64,000 nucleotides of DNA from Pseudomonas sp. BN417 (GTDB lineage Bacteria > Pseudomonadota > Gammaproteobacteria > Pseudomonadales > Pseudomonadaceae), in contig NZ_SSOJ01000076.1 of the NCBI RefSeq assembly GCF_029871205.1, forward strand, positions 167-64,166. The letters are read 5' to 3'. A program made the translations under genes and the position numbers. Shown piece after piece: positions 11,107-21,391 of the stretch. The notes below the pieces were generated by a model. It did no database searches and was not told the origin of the DNA. It saw nothing but the letters and a program-made list of their open reading frames with translations. Position 1 is the first letter of the stretch, and each line of letters starts with the position of its first letter.

Positions 11107-12242
11107 AGTTTTTCCGCTGCCTGACGCAGCGTCTCCTCCCGTTTGGCGAAGCAGAATCGCACCAGGCGCAGATCCTTGGGCGCCTGCTGATAGAACACCG
11201 AGACCGGGATTGCCGCCACGCCGTGTTCGCGAGTCAGCCATTCGGACATGGCCACGTCGTCCAGGTCGTCACGGATGGCGCTGTAGTCGACCAGCTGGAA
11301 GTAGGTGCCCGGCGCGCGGGTAAAGCTGAAGCGCGAGCCGGCCAGCAGGTTGCAGAACAGGTCACGCTTGGCCTGGTAGAAACCCGGCAGTTCGGCAAGG
11401 TGCTCGGGGTGCGCGGCCATGAAGTCGGCCAGCGCCCACTGCAGCGGCGTGACACCGCAGAAGTTGACGTACTGGTGGACCTTGCGCAGTTCGGCGGACA
11501 GCAAGGGCGGGGCCACCACGTAACCGGTCTTCCAGCCGGTGACGTGGTAGGTCTTGCCGAAGGAGCTGACCACGAAGGAACGGGCATACAGCTCATCGTG
11601 AGCCAGCACACTGACGTGGCCGACGCCATCGAACACCAGGTGCTCGTAGACCTCGTCCGACACCAGGTAGATGTCGCGGCCGCGGATCAGCTCGGCCAGT
11701 TGGTCCAGTTCGGCGCGGGAAATCAGGGCACCGCTGGGGTTGTGCGGGCTGTTGAGGATGACCATGCGGGTGCGCGGGCTGAGGGCATCCTGCATGCGCT
11801 GCCAGTCGATGGAGAAGCCCGGCAGCGCGAGGGGCACATGCACGCAACGGCCGCCCGCCAGTTCCACCGAGGGCTCATAGCTGTCGTAACAGGGGTCGAG
11901 GACTATCACCTCGTCACCCGCGCGGACCACGGCCTGAATGGCACAGAAGATCGCCTCGGTGGCACCGGGGGTGATGGTCACCTCGCTGTCGGCGCTGACC
12001 TGGCGGCCATAGAAGGCAGCGACCTTGGCCGCCACCTGCTCGCGCAGCGCCGGCAGGCCGGTCATCGGCGCGTACTGGTTGTGCCCGGCGGCGATATGCC
12101 GGCCCACCGCGTCGCAGAGTGCGGCCGGGGCGGAGAAATCCGGAAAGCCCTGGGACAGGTTGATGGCGCCGGTTTCCGCGGCGAGCTGGGACATGCGGGT
12201 GAAGATGGTGGTGCCGACGTTGGGCAGCTTGCTGGTGATCAT
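11094..12242 (-). CDS. ybdL: Methionine aminotransferase (YbdL type)
   Basis: A 382-residue fold type I PLP enzyme of the aspartate aminotransferase family. Visible features are NLSQGFPDF near the start, NSPHNPSGA, SDEVYEHLVFDG, and the PLP lysine in SSFGKTYHVTGWK. The combination resembles E. coli YbdL, which prefers methionine and makes 4-methylthio-2-oxobutyrate. Start MITSKLPNVGTTIF is the family start; the frame is open 73 codons further upstream through a repeat and that extension is rejected. It overlaps the amidase gene downstream. Confidence 0.92.
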   Translation of the reverse strand: MITSKLPNVGTTIFTRMSQLAAETGAINLSQGFPDFSAPAALCDAVGRHIAAGHNQYAPMTGLPALREQVAAKVAAFYGRQVSADSEVTITPGATEAIFCAIQAVVRAGDEVIVLDPCYDSYEPSVELAGGRCVHVPLALPGFSIDWQRMQDALSPRTRMVILNSPHNPSGALISRAELDQLAELIRGRDIYLVSDEVYEHLVFDGVGHVSVLAHDELYARSFVVSSFGKTYHVTGWKTGYVVAPPLLSAELRKVHQYVNFCGVTPLQWALADFMAAHPEHLAELPGFYQAKRDLFCNLLAGSRFSFTRAPGTYFQLVDYSAIRDDLDDVAMSEWLTREHGVAAIPVSVFYQQAPKDLRLVRFCFAKREETLRQAAEKLCAI

Positions 12243-12340
12243 TGCAATCCGGCTGTTGGCGACTGGGAAAAGTGGCCCATAGCTTAAGCCTTGAGGGGGC
12301 GCGGGACCACTGTGCGAAGCATCGGCGTGCAGGCGGCATC

Positions 12341-12499
12341 CGTAGGGTGGACAGCGCCCTTCTGTCCACCATCCGGGGGCAAGACCGAGCAGGGAATCGC
12401 GAGCAGTGCTCGCTCCAGCGGCATCCCAGGTGCGGGCAGGATCACCGTGCCGATCCGACATTGCCGGTGGAAATCCCCTGCGGGGATTTTCACCCTACG
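12341..12499. repeat. Composite TAGGGTG-flanked intergenic repeat
   Basis: The 319-base gap between the aminotransferase and der holds this element. Its ends are inverted: CGTAGGGTG (12341-12349) and CACCCTACG (12491-12499). Inside are two hairpins, ggtggacag/ctgtccacc near 12346-12370 and ggtggaaatcccc/ggggattttcacc near 12466-12494. It contains no plausible gene. Confidence 0.7.
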
Positions 12500-12518
12500 G
12501 GAGTGCGCCTACGGAAAC

Positions 12519-12543
12519 GAAAAAGGGCGCCCGCAGGCGCCCT
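12519..12543 (-). terminator. Terminator downstream of der
   Basis: On the minus strand AGGGCGCC (12536-12543) pairs with GGCGCCCT (12524-12531), with a four-base loop, followed by TTTTC. It ends the long ndk/rlmN-to-der gene run. Confidence 0.9.
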
Positions 12544-12561
12544 CCTCCATTCCAGCCGATA

Positions 12562-14040
12562 TCAGCGCTTCTTGTCGCGGCGCTTCTTCTCGGCCTTCTT
12601 GTGGTGCGACATGAGCCGGCGCTTCTTGTTCACCTGGCGCTCAGTCAGGATGTTCTTCTTGTTTTCGTAGGGGTTCTCGCCGCCCTTGTACTCGATGCGG
12701 ATCGGCGTGCCGACCAGCTTGAGCACGCGCCGGTAGGTGTTTTCCAGGTAGCGCGAGTAGGACTTGGGCACCGACTCCACCTGGTTGCCGTGGATCACGA
12801 TCAGCGGCGGGTTGGCGCCGCCCAGGTGGGCATAGCGCAGCTTGATGCGGCGACCGTTGACCAGAGGCGGCTGGTGCTCCTGCACGGCGTCTTCGAGGAT
12901 CTGCGTCAGGCGGCTGGTGGGCCAGCGGGTGATGGCGGAGCGGAAGGACTCCTGCACGGATTTGTACAGGTGGCCGACGCCGGTGCCATGCAGTGCGGAG
13001 ATGAAGTGGATATCGGCGAAGTCGACGAAGAACAGCCGGCGCTCCAGCTCGGTCTTCACGTAGTCGCGCTCGCCCGGCTCCATGCCGTCCCACTTGTTCA
13101 GGGCGATGACCAGCGCGCGGCCGGTTTCCAGCACGAAGCCGAGCAGGTTGAGGTCGTGTTCGACCACACCCTCGCGGGCGTCCATCACGAAGATCACCAC
13201 GTTGGCGTCCTGGATGGCCTGCAGGGTTTTCACCACCGAGAACTTTTCCACCGCCTCGAAGATCTTGCCGCGGCGGCGCACGCCGGCGGTGTCGATCAGG
13301 GTGTACTTCTCTTCGTTGCGCTCGAAGGGGATGTAGATACTGTCGCGCGTGGTGCCGGCCTGATCGTAGACGATTACCCGCTCTTCACCGAGCATGCGGT
13401 TGACCAGGGTGGACTTGCCGACGTTGGGGCGGCCGATGATGGCGATCTTGATGCCATCCTTCTCGCTCGGACCGGGCACGCGGCTCGGCTCGGCGCCTTC
13501 GGCGACCTCCTCGGACTCGGAAGCCTCGAGTTCGTCGGCATCCTGGTCGCGGGGAAACTCGCCCAGCGCTTCCTGCAGCATCTGGCTGATGCCACGGCCG
13601 TGGGCAGCGGCGATCGGCAGGGCGTCGCCCAGGCCCAGGGGGCTGAACTCGGCGCGGGCGATGTCCGGATCGACGGTGTCGACCTTGTTCGCCACCAGGA
13701 AACTGCGCTTGTTCCGCTTGCGCAGGTGCTCGGCGATCATCTGGTCGGCGGCGGTCATGCCGGCGCGGGAATCGACCATGAACAGCACCGCGTCGGCTTC
13801 CTCGATGGCTTGCAGGGACTGCGCGGCCATTTTCGCGTCGATACCTTCCTCGTCGCCGGAGATACCCCCGGTGTCGATGACGATGTAGGTGCGACCCTGC
13901 CACTTCGCCTCGCCGTACTGGCGGTCACGGGTCAGACCTGCGAACTCCGCGACAATCGCGTTGCGGGTCTTGGTCAGGCGGTTGAACAGGGTGGACTTGC
14001 CGACGTTCGGCCGACCCACCAGGGCGATTACGGGAACCAT
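12562..14040 (-). CDS. der: Ribosome-assembly GTPase Der (EngA)
   Basis: A 492-residue essential GTPase needed for 50S subunit maturation. Two tandem G domains are visible, each with GRPNVGKST (near residues 9 and 200), followed by a C-terminal KH-like domain (about 375-470) and a very basic tail ([12 protein letters not shown]). Start [16 protein letters not shown] is the family start; a frame four codons longer exists. It lies downstream of bamB across a perfect hairpin, so its expression relative to bamB may be tuned. Confidence 0.97.
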   Translation of the reverse strand: MVPVIALVGRPNVGKSTLFNRLTKTRNAIVAEFAGLTRDRQYGEAKWQGRTYIVIDTGGISGDEEGIDAKMAAQSLQAIEEADAVLFMVDSRAGMTAADQMIAEHLRKRNKRSFLVANKVDTVDPDIARAEFSPLGLGDALPIAAAHGRGISQMLQEALGEFPRDQDADELEASESEEVAEGAEPSRVPGPSEKDGIKIAIIGRPNVGKSTLVNRMLGEERVIVYDQAGTTRDSIYIPFERNEEKYTLIDTAGVRRRGKIFEAVEKFSVVKTLQAIQDANVVIFVMDAREGVVEHDLNLLGFVLETGRALVIALNKWDGMEPGERDYVKTELERRLFFVDFADIHFISALHGTGVGHLYKSVQESFRSAITRWPTSRLTQILEDAVQEHQPPLVNGRRIKLRYAHLGGANPPLIVIHGNQVESVPKSYSRYLENTYRRVLKLVGTPIRIEYKGGENPYENKKNILTERQVNKKRRLMSHHKKAEKKRRDKKR

Positions 14041-14064
14041 GAGGCTCTCCACTGGTTATTTCAG

Positions 14065-14102
14065 AAAACACAAAGGCCGCTGCCGTCTTGACGGCAGCGG
14101 CC
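14065..14102 (-). terminator. Hairpin terminator between bamB and der
   Basis: A perfect 13-bp stem (14075-14087 with 14090-14102) has a two-base loop. On the minus strand it is followed by TTTGTGTTTT. It lies 17 bases after the bamB stop and about 25 bases before the der start, so it would be a partial terminator inside the gene run. Confidence 0.8.
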
Positions 14103-14119
14103 GAGTAACAGGCTTCAGC

Positions 14120-15259
14120 TTAGCGGATGGTCAGGCCGACCAGCTTGCCGCCGTTGCCATAGGCATACATCCACTCGCCGACCACCAGCGGACGGGCCCG
14201 CAGGCCGTCGCCGTCGATCTTCTCCCGGCCGACGAAGTGGCCATCCACCTGGCTCAGCAGGTGCAGGTAACCCTCGAAGTCACCCACGGCCACATAGCTG
14301 GAGAAGACTTCCGGAGCGGACAGCTGGCGACGGGCCAGGGCGTCGTTGCTCCACAGGGCCGAGGCCGAGCGCTCGTCCACGCCTTCCACTGTGCCGTTGG
14401 CCAGGCTCACGTAGACGTTGCCGAAGCCCTGCGCCAGACCGGCGTAGCTGGACGCCTCGCGCTGCCAGAGCACACGGCCGCTTTCCAGGTCCAGGGCGGC
14501 TACGCGGCCCTGGTAGGTGGCAACGTAGACGATGCCGCCGGACAGCAGCAAGCCGCCGTCGATGTCCACTACACGGTCCAGCTCGGAGCGGCCCTGGGGC
14601 ACGGCTACGCGCTGTTCCCACACCGGGATGCCGCGCTGGATATCCAGGGCGAGCACCTTGCCGGTGGAAAGGCCGGCCACGGCCAGGTTGTTGGTCACGA
14701 TCGGCGCACCGGTGCCACGCAGGGTCAGCACGGCCGGGGTGTTCTCGTAGATCCAGCGCTGATTGCCGGTGGCGGCGTCGAAGCCGAACAGGGTGTCGTT
14801 CTGGGTCTGCACCACCACTACGTCGCCATTGGTGGCCGGCGGGGCGAGCACTTCACCGTTGACGCGGGCACGCCATTTTTCCTCGCCGTTGGTGGCATCC
14901 AGAGCGACAATCTCGCCCTTCAGGGTACCCAGCATGACCAGGCCGTAACCCACGCCCACGGCGCCGGAGACCTGCAGTTCGAGGTCCTGTTCCCAGATCA
15001 CGTCGCCATTGAAGCGGTTGATCGCCATGACCTCGCCATTGACGTCGGAGGCATAGATGGTGTCGCCGTCGACGGCGGGCACCAGCAGGTTGTAGGTGTC
15101 GCCCTGGCCGTCGCCGACCGAGCGGCTCCAGCCCTTGTCCAGTTTCACCTCTTCAGTGAAATCAGGTAGCTCGGCCGGCGGCAGTTCCTTCTTGCTGTTG
15201 CTGCTGCAGCCCACGGCCAGGACGGCGAGGGCCAGCACTGCGGCATTCTTCCAGCGCAT
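14120..15259 (-). CDS. bamB: Outer-membrane assembly lipoprotein BamB
   Basis: Scaffold subunit of the BAM complex that inserts beta-barrel proteins into the outer membrane. The N-terminus is a lipoprotein signal with lipobox LAVGC, cysteine at residue 18. The rest is a PQQ-type eight-bladed beta-propeller, with repeats such as VYVATYQGRVAALDLESGRVLWQ. The start MRWKNAAVLALAVL gives 379 residues; an ATG four codons upstream (15271) overlaps the yfgM stop and has an AGGGG immediately before it, so it is less likely. The usual neighbour yfgM lies four bases upstream. Confidence 0.96.
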   Translation of the reverse strand: MRWKNAAVLALAVLAVGCSSNSKKELPPAELPDFTEEVKLDKGWSRSVGDGQGDTYNLLVPAVDGDTIYASDVNGEVMAINRFNGDVIWEQDLELQVSGAVGVGYGLVMLGTLKGEIVALDATNGEEKWRARVNGEVLAPPATNGDVVVVQTQNDTLFGFDAATGNQRWIYENTPAVLTLRGTGAPIVTNNLAVAGLSTGKVLALDIQRGIPVWEQRVAVPQGRSELDRVVDIDGGLLLSGGIVYVATYQGRVAALDLESGRVLWQREASSYAGLAQGFGNVYVSLANGTVEGVDERSASALWSNDALARRQLSAPEVFSSYVAVGDFEGYLHLLSQVDGHFVGREKIDGDGLRARPLVVGEWMYAYGNGGKLVGLTIR

Positions 15260-15263
15260 CACG

Positions 15264-15902
15264 TCACGCATCCCCTTTTGCCAGGTCGTCGAGCTTCATC
15301 TGCAGGCCGCCCACGGCGGCGTCTTCGGGCAGCGCGGCCTTGGCTTTCTGGTAGGCGGCATGCGCATCGTCGGTACGACCCAACTGGACCAGCAGGTCGC
15401 CCTTGAGTTCTTCACGGCTGGCGAGGTAGGCCTTGTCGGCATCGCCCTCGAGCAGCTTGAGGGCGTCTTCGGCCTTGCCCTGGGCAGCCAGGACACGGGC
15501 CAGGCGCTGGCGGGCCAGTTCACCCAGGGTGGCGTCGGCGGGTTTGTCCAGCACGGCCTTGAGTTCGGCGGCGGCATCATCCAGCTTGCCGGCCTCTACC
15601 GCGACCTTGGCCACGAACAGGCTGCCGTATTGGGCGTAATGGCTACCGCCGAAATCGCTCTTCAGCTTGCCGGCCAGTTCGGCCACCTTGGCGGAGTCCG
15701 GGGTGCCGCTGGGGTTGAGCGCGGTTTCCAGCAGTTGCTGGTAAACGATGGATGCGCCCTGCGACTGGTTGCTCTGGTACTTCTGCCAGGCCTGCCAGCC
15801 GAAAACCACCGCCAGCGCCAGTGCGCCGCCCGTGAGCATGGGTTTGCCGTTGCGCTGCCACCAGTCCCTGAACTGCGCAATCTGTTCTTCTTCAGTCTGC
15901 AT
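15264..15902 (-). CDS. yfgM: YfgM-like membrane-anchored TPR protein
   Basis: A 212-residue protein with a cytoplasmic N-terminus (QTEEEQIAQFRDWWQRNGKP), one transmembrane helix at about 22-42, and a periplasmic part built of tetratricopeptide-like helices (residues 60-210). E. coli YfgM is an ancillary subunit of the Sec translocon that works with PpiD and the BAM pathway. The start is after the hisS end; the frame is open 28 codons upstream but overlaps hisS. Conserved hisS-yfgM-bamB-der order supports the call. Confidence 0.93.
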   Translation of the reverse strand: MQTEEEQIAQFRDWWQRNGKPMLTGGALALAVVFGWQAWQKYQSNQSQGASIVYQQLLETALNPSGTPDSAKVAELAGKLKSDFGGSHYAQYGSLFVAKVAVEAGKLDDAAAELKAVLDKPADATLGELARQRLARVLAAQGKAEDALKLLEGDADKAYLASREELKGDLLVQLGRTDDAHAAYQKAKAALPEDAAVGGLQMKLDDLAKGDA

Positions 15903-15933
15903 GCTTAACCCCGTACTCCTGTTCTTTGAATGC

Positions 15934-17223
15934 TCAAACCCGCGCCAGGCAGGTAGTGAGATGCTCGGCGAGAGCATCCCAGGCAATGCTTTGTTGTTCG
16001 CTGTCGTCGCGAAGCGGCTTGAAACCTACCACGCGCTTGGCCAGTTCGTCGTCCCCCAGGATCAGTGCGTAACGGGCACCGCTCTTGTCGGCTTTCTTGA
16101 ACTGGCTCTTGAAACTACCGGAGCCGGCGTTGACCAGCAGGCGCAGCCCCGGCAGGGCGTCGCGCAGTCGCTCGGCCAGGCCCAGGGCAGCCAGCTCGGC
16201 CGGCTCGCCGAAGGCACAGATAAAGAGGTCGGCGGGGTTGTTCAGTTCTTCCGGCACCAGACCGAGGGTTTCCAGCAGGAGCACCAGGCGCTCGACACCC
16301 ATGGCAAAACCCACGCCCGGGGTCGGCTTGCCGCCGAACTGACTGACCAGGCCGTCATAGCGGCCACCGGCGCAGACGGTGCCCTGGGCGCCGAGCTTGT
16401 CGGTGACCCACTCGAATACGGTGCGGCCGTAGTAGTCCAGGCCACGCACCAGTTTCGGATTGATCTCGTAACGGATGCCGACGGCATCCAGGCGTGCCTT
16501 GAGCCCCTCGAAATGGGCGCGAGACTCGTCGTCGAGGTAATCGTGCAGGGTCGGCGCATCCACCAGCAGGGCCTGGGTGCCACCGTTCTTGCTGTCGAGG
16601 ATACGCAGCGGGTTGGTGGTCAGGCGGCGCTGGCTGTCTTCGTCGAGCAGGTCGTAACGCTCCTGCAGGTAGGCCACCAGGGCGTCACGATAGCGGGCAC
16701 GAGCCTCGCTGGAGCCCAGGCTGTTCAGCTGCAGGGTGACGGCGTCGGCCAGGCCGAGCTTCTGCCACAGGCGCCAGGTGAGCACGATCAGCTCGGCGTC
16801 GATGTCCGGCCCCGGCAGGTTGAAGACTTCCACACCGATCTGGTGGAACTGGCGGTAGCGGCCCTTCTGCGGCTTCTCGTAGCGGAACATCGGGCCGGCA
16901 TACCAGAGCTTCTGCACCTGGCCACCGCCGATCAGGCCATGCTCGAGCATGGCGCGCACGCAGCTCGCGGTGCCTTCTGGACGCAGGGTCAGGGACTCTT
17001 CGTTGCGGTCGAGGAAGGTGTACATCTCCTTGTCGACCACGTCGGTGCCTTCGCCGATACCGCGGGCGAAGAGCTCGGTGAACTCGAGGATCGGCAGGCG
17101 GATTTCCTGGTAGCCGTAGCCATCCAGCAGCCCTGCCAGGGTGGTTTCCAGGTAGCGCCAGGTAGGCGTCTGTTCCGGCAGGATGTCGTTCATGCCACGA
17201 ATGGCTTGCAGGGTCTTGCTCAC
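15934..17223 (-). CDS. hisS: Histidyl-tRNA synthetase
   Basis: Charges tRNA-His; class II synthetase of 429 residues. It starts [15 protein letters not shown], typical of the family. Motif 2 is visible in [13 protein letters not shown] and the following [21 protein letters not shown], and the histidine-A motif in [17 protein letters not shown]-terminal anticodon-binding domain follows from about 330. It lies 15 bases downstream of ispG and 31 bases upstream of yfgM. Confidence 0.98.
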   Translation of the reverse strand: MSKTLQAIRGMNDILPEQTPTWRYLETTLAGLLDGYGYQEIRLPILEFTELFARGIGEGTDVVDKEMYTFLDRNEESLTLRPEGTASCVRAMLEHGLIGGGQVQKLWYAGPMFRYEKPQKGRYRQFHQIGVEVFNLPGPDIDAELIVLTWRLWQKLGLADAVTLQLNSLGSSEARARYRDALVAYLQERYDLLDEDSQRRLTTNPLRILDSKNGGTQALLVDAPTLHDYLDDESRAHFEGLKARLDAVGIRYEINPKLVRGLDYYGRTVFEWVTDKLGAQGTVCAGGRYDGLVSQFGGKPTPGVGFAMGVERLVLLLETLGLVPEELNNPADLFICAFGEPAELAALGLAERLRDALPGLRLLVNAGSGSFKSQFKKADKSGARYALILGDDELAKRVVGFKPLRDDSEQQSIAWDALAEHLTTCLARV

Positions 17224-17238
17224 GAAGGTTCCTTAATT

Positions 17239-18351
17239 TCAGCTACGGGCGATCACAGCCGCGTCAGCTTCGGCCTTCTCGGCCGCCTTTTCGCGGATGA
17301 GCCGTTCCAGCTCATCCACCAGGTTGTCGTTGTTCAGCTTCTGCGCCGGCTTGCCGTCGATGTAGACCAGGTTGTTGGGGCTGCCACCGGTCAGGCCGAT
17401 ATGGGCTTCCTTGGCTTCGCCCGGTCCGTTGACCACACAGCCGATCACGGCCACATCCAGCGGGACCAGCAGGTCCTCGAGGCGGCCTTCCAACTCGTTC
17501 ATGGTCTTGACCACATCGAAGTTCTGCCGCGAGCAGCTCGGGCAGGCAATGAAGTTGATCCCGCGTGAACGCAGGTGCAGGGACTTGAGGATATCGAAGC
17601 CGACCTTGACCTCTTCCACCGGGTCCGCCGCGAGGGAGATTCGGATGGTGTCGCCGATGCCCTCGGCCAGCAGCATGCCGAGGCCCACCGCCGACTTCAC
17701 GGTGCCGGAGCGCAGGCCACCGGCTTCGGTGATGCCCAGGTGCAGCGGCTGTTCGATCTGCTTGGCCAGCAGGCGATAGGCCTCGACGGCCATGAACACG
17801 TCGGAAGCCTTGACGCTGACCTTGAAATCCTGGAAATCCAGGCGGTCGAGATGCTCGACATGGCGCAGGGCGGATTCGACCAGGGCCTGCGGCGTCGGCT
17901 CGCCATACTTCTTCTGCAGGTCCTTCTCCAGGGAGCCGGCGTTGACGCCGATGCGGATCGGGATGCCCTTGTCACGGGCAGCGTCGACCACGGCCCTGAC
18001 GCGATCTTCGCGGCCGATGTTGCCCGGGTTGATGCGCAGGCAGTCGACGCCCAGCTCGGCCACGCGCAGAGCGATCTTGTAGTCGAAGTGGATATCAGCC
18101 ACCAGCGGCACCTGGACCTGCTGCTTGATCCGGCCGAACGCCTCGGCGGCGTCCATGTCGGGCACGGAGATGCGGACGATATCGACGCCGGCATCCACCA
18201 GGCGCTGGATCTGGCCCACGGTTGCGGCGACGTCGCAGGTGTCGGTGTTGGTCATGCTCTGCACGGCGATGGGCGCATCACCGCCCACCGGTACCGAGCC
18301 GACCCAGATTTTCCGCGACGGGCGGCGTTTGATCGGGGATTCGCAATGCAT
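17239..18351 (-). CDS. ispG: 4-hydroxy-3-methylbut-2-enyl diphosphate synthase (IspG/GcpE)
   Basis: Fe-S enzyme of the MEP isoprenoid pathway, converting MEcPP to HMBPP. The 370 residues form a TIM barrel plus a C-terminal Fe-S domain, with cluster ligands in [10 protein letters not shown] and CVVNGPGE. Start [18 protein letters not shown]. It lies three bases after rodZ and 15 before hisS. The isc operon lies further upstream in the window, but no regulatory link is visible. Confidence 0.98.
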   Translation of the reverse strand: MHCESPIKRRPSRKIWVGSVPVGGDAPIAVQSMTNTDTCDVAATVGQIQRLVDAGVDIVRISVPDMDAAEAFGRIKQQVQVPLVADIHFDYKIALRVAELGVDCLRINPGNIGREDRVRAVVDAARDKGIPIRIGVNAGSLEKDLQKKYGEPTPQALVESALRHVEHLDRLDFQDFKVSVKASDVFMAVEAYRLLAKQIEQPLHLGITEAGGLRSGTVKSAVGLGMLLAEGIGDTIRISLAADPVEEVKVGFDILKSLHLRSRGINFIACPSCSRQNFDVVKTMNELEGRLEDLLVPLDVAVIGCVVNGPGEAKEAHIGLTGGSPNNLVYIDGKPAQKLNNDNLVDELERLIREKAAEKAEADAAVIARS

Positions 18352-18354
18352 GGC

Positions 18355-19449
18355 TTATTGCCCCAACTTCAGGCGTGCGGTTTCGCCACGGACATAAGGC
18401 GCCACGTCGACCGATTGGCCGTTGTAGCTGAGCTGGGCGCCGCGGGCGAAGCCCAGGCGTACTTCCAGCGGGGCCTTGCCGGCCAGTTCCAGGTTGTCGC
18501 CGGTGCGCTTGAGGGCGCTGACCAGCACCTTGCCGTTGGCGTCGGTGACCTGGGTCCAGCAATTGGCGGTGAATTGGATGCGCACCACGCCCTGGCCCTG
18601 CTGGGCAACCACCGGAGCCGGTGCCGGGTTTTCAGCGGCGGGTGCCGGGGTTGCGACGGGCGCGGCGGGGATTGCGGGAGTAGCGGGAGTAGCGGGAGCG
18701 GTCGGTACCACTGCCGGCGCGCTCGGCGCAGCAGCCGCAGGCTGGGCCGGTGCGGTGCTCGGCACGGCGGTCACGGCCGGAGCCTGGGCGGTTGTGGTCG
18801 GTGCAGTGGGCGCGGCTTCGCCGGCCGGCGCCGCCGGGGCACCGTCGACGGGTTGTTGCTCAGGCTGCGCGGCCATCTCCGGGGAAACTTCGGTCGGGGC
18901 CGGCGCCTGGTCTTCCTGGGCTTCGGCTACGGCCTGGTCTTCCGGTTCGTCGAGTGGGTGGATCTGGGTAGTGCCATCGGCGCTCTCCACTTCCACGTGC
19001 TCCAGGTTGGCATTGGCGGTGCCGTCGTCGTTGCGCTGCGAATGTTCCTGCCACCAGTAGAAGCCGATGCCGCCCAGGGCGACCAGGATGACGAAGCTGA
19101 CAATGCGCAGGATGCTATGCGACAGGCGCACCGGCTCTTCGATGCGGCCCAGGCTGTGCACGCTGCTGCCCTTGGCATCGGTGCCGGTGTAATGGTCGAA
19201 CTCGTTGACCAGGGTAGCCTGGTCCATGCCCATGAGCTTGGCATAGGCGCGGACGTAGCCACGGGCAAAGGTGTGCCCCGGCAACCGGTCGAAGTCGCCG
19301 GCCTCGAGTTGGCGCAGCGCCAGCTCGGTCAGGTTGAGGTGACGGGCGACTTCGCCCAGGGCGAATCCCTTGCTCTCACGTGCCTGACGCAGGGTCTCGC
19401 CTGGGTTGGCGCGAGTCGCCGCTACAGCTTCTGGATGCGACGCTTTCAT
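18355..19449 (-). CDS. rodZ: Cytoskeleton protein RodZ
   Basis: Bitopic membrane protein that links MreB to cell-wall synthesis and sets rod shape. About 364 residues: an Xre-type helix-turn-helix domain (about 16-85, GETLRQARESKGFALGEVARHLNLT type), a transmembrane helix (about 110-130), a long Pro/Ala/Thr-rich linker (about 180-270) and a C-terminal periplasmic DUF4115 beta domain. The linker includes a short tandem repeat at 18674-18700 of three nine-base units. ATG at 19449 is favoured because GGAG lies five bases before it; the ATG at 19452 overlaps the pilF stop. Confidence 0.95.
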   Translation of the reverse strand: MKASHPEAVAATRANPGETLRQARESKGFALGEVARHLNLTELALRQLEAGDFDRLPGHTFARGYVRAYAKLMGMDQATLVNEFDHYTGTDAKGSSVHSLGRIEEPVRLSHSILRIVSFVILVALGGIGFYWWQEHSQRNDDGTANANLEHVEVESADGTTQIHPLDEPEDQAVAEAQEDQAPAPTEVSPEMAAQPEQQPVDGAPAAPAGEAAPTAPTTTAQAPAVTAVPSTAPAQPAAAAPSAPAVVPTAPATPATPAIPAAPVATPAPAAENPAPAPVVAQQGQGVVRIQFTANCWTQVTDANGKVLVSALKRTGDNLELAGKAPLEVRLGFARGAQLSYNGQSVDVAPYVRGETARLKLGQ

Positions 19450-20204
19450 CATTGCTCCGACAGGTATTGCTGATATTCCGGCGTGCCGGGATAGAGGCGC
19501 TTGAGTTGCAGCCCCAGGCTGGCAGCCTGGTCGCGGTCTTCGAATATGGTCGCCAGGCGCGAGCCGAGCAGCAGGCTGCGGGCATTCTGCGGGGAGATCC
19601 TGGTGAAGCGGTCGTAGTAGTCGCGAGCCGGCACGTACTGCTTCTCATCGAAGGACAGCTGGGCCATCTCCAGCAGCGCCCGCGGCTGCCGGCGTTCGAG
19701 GCGCAACGACTTGTCGAAATGCTGCTTGGCCAGGGCTGGATCGTTCAGCTTCAGGGCGGTCAGTCCCAGGTTCTCGAAGACCCGGGAACGCTCGGGATAG
19801 AGGTTGTCTTCGGCGGCCTGCTGGAAACGCTCGTAGGCATCCTTGTAGCGTTCCTGTTCGTACAGGAAGCCGCCGTAGTTGTTGAGGATTCGCGCGTCGC
19901 TGCGGGCGGAAAGGGCCTTGCGATAATGCTGGTCGGCCAGTTCCGGCTCCCTCTCGGTCTGGAACACCAGGGCCAGGGCCGCGTGGGCGTCGGCATTGGA
20001 AGGGTCCAGCTCCAGGGCCTGTTTCAGCGGCACCTTGGCGTTCTCGGTGGAACCCTCCTTCAGGTAGCCGATGCCCAGTTCGATATAGGCGTCACGCGCC
20101 GCGTCGCGGCCCTTGTCGGTCTTCATCGGGTCGACGTGACCGGTCGACACGCAAGCCGCGAGCAATGCGGTGGAAACGAGGAGCAGCGCAGCGCGCAGGG
20201 TCAT
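19449..20204 (-). CDS. pilF: Type IV pilus assembly lipoprotein PilF (PilW)
   Basis: Outer-membrane lipoprotein and pilotin that allows the secretin PilQ to multimerise. The 251-residue precursor has lipobox LLAAC with Cys18, and then about six tetratricopeptide repeats (residues 40-230), for example YIELGIGYLKEGSTENAKVPL and HAALALVFQTEREPELADQHY. The order rlmN-pilF-rodZ-ispG is the usual one in pseudomonads. It implies that the organism has type IV pili encoded elsewhere. Confidence 0.96.
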   Translation of the reverse strand: MTLRAALLLVSTALLAACVSTGHVDPMKTDKGRDAARDAYIELGIGYLKEGSTENAKVPLKQALELDPSNADAHAALALVFQTEREPELADQHYRKALSARSDARILNNYGGFLYEQERYKDAYERFQQAAEDNLYPERSRVFENLGLTALKLNDPALAKQHFDKSLRLERRQPRALLEMAQLSFDEKQYVPARDYYDRFTRISPQNARSLLLGSRLATIFEDRDQAASLGLQLKRLYPGTPEYQQYLSEQ

Positions 20205-20217
20205 GGGTGGTCCTTCT

Positions 20218-21366
20218 CTAGTTCCGGTTCGTGGCGTCGCGGGACGCCTCCGCCTCGGCGTTCAGCTGGCGCACGGCGATATAGCGCTCACTGCGGCGGG
20301 TACGGTCCATGACCTGTCCGACCAGCTGGCCGCAGGCGGCATCGATGTCGTCGCCGCGAGTGGTGCGGACGGTGACATTGTGCCCGGCCTTGTGCAACAG
20401 ATCCTGGAAGCGGCGGATGGCATTGTTGCTCGGCCGCTCGTAGCCGGAGTGCGGGAAGGGGTTGAACGGAATCAGGTTGATCTTGCAGGGGAAGTCCTTG
20501 AGCAGCTCGATCATCTGCGAAGCGTGTTCGGGCTGGTCATTGACGTCCTTGAGCAGGGTGTACTCGATGGTCAGCACGCGCTTCTCGCCCAGACGGGAGA
20601 TGTAGCGGCGGCAAGCATCCAGCACCACGGCCAGGGGGTACTTCTTGTTGATCGGCACCAACTGATTGCGCAACGGGTCGTTCGGCGCATGCAGAGACAG
20701 CGCCAGGGAGACGTCGATGACCTCGCCCAGCTTGTCGATCATGGGCGCCACGCCGGAGGTGGAAAGGGTCACCTTGCGCTTGGAAATGCCGTAACCGAGG
20801 TCGTCCATCATGATGTTCATGGCGGCGACCACGTTGTCGAAATTCAGCAGCGGCTCGCCCATGCCCATCATCACCACGTTGGTGACGGCACGGTCGATCT
20901 TCGCTGGAACCGTCCCGAAGGACTTGTTGGCGATCCACACCTGGCCGATTACTTCGGCGGCGGTGAGGTCGCTGTTGAAACCTTGCTTGCCGGTGGAGCA
21001 GAAACTGCAATCCAGCGCGCAGCCGGCCTGGGACGAGACACAGAGCGTGCCGCGACCGCCTTGCGGGATGTACACGGTTTCGACGCAACTGCCGGAGGCG
21101 ACACGGACCACCCACTTGCGGGTGCCATCGCTGGAAATGTCCTGGCTGACCACTTCCGGGCCGCGAATCTCGGCAGAGGCCTTGAGCTTGTCGCGCAAGG
21201 CCTTGCCGATATTGCTCATGGCGTCGAAGTCATCGACGCCAAAGTGGTGAATCCATTTCATCACCTGGCCGGCGCGGAAGCGCTTCTCCCCGATGGACTC
21301 GAAGAAGCTTTCCAGTTGTTGCTGGGTCAGGCCCAGCAGGTTCACTTTACCGGTCGATTCAGTCAT
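20218..21366 (-). CDS. rlmN: 23S rRNA/tRNA adenine C2-methyltransferase RlmN
   Basis: Radical SAM enzyme making m2A2503 in 23S rRNA and m2A37 in some tRNAs. The 382 residues include the CxxxCxxC cluster motif CALDCSFC, the preceding AGC, and a late conserved cysteine in DAACGQL that resolves the methylated enzyme intermediate. Start [14 protein letters not shown]. It lies 25 bases downstream of ndk and 13 bases upstream of pilF. Confidence 0.97.
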   Translation of the reverse strand: MTESTGKVNLLGLTQQQLESFFESIGEKRFRAGQVMKWIHHFGVDDFDAMSNIGKALRDKLKASAEIRGPEVVSQDISSDGTRKWVVRVASGSCVETVYIPQGGRGTLCVSSQAGCALDCSFCSTGKQGFNSDLTAAEVIGQVWIANKSFGTVPAKIDRAVTNVVMMGMGEPLLNFDNVVAAMNIMMDDLGYGISKRKVTLSTSGVAPMIDKLGEVIDVSLALSLHAPNDPLRNQLVPINKKYPLAVVLDACRRYISRLGEKRVLTIEYTLLKDVNDQPEHASQMIELLKDFPCKINLIPFNPFPHSGYERPSNNAIRRFQDLLHKAGHNVTVRTTRGDDIDAACGQLVGQVMDRTRRSERYIAVRQLNAEAEASRDATNRN

Positions 21367-21391
21367 GGCTTCACCCCTCGCGCCGTCGCTA

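Noticed and set aside
18674-18700. Three nine-base repeats in rodZ as a phase-variation switch
   Set aside because: The units are multiples of three, so changes in number keep the frame and only alter the Pro/Ala/Thr linker length.
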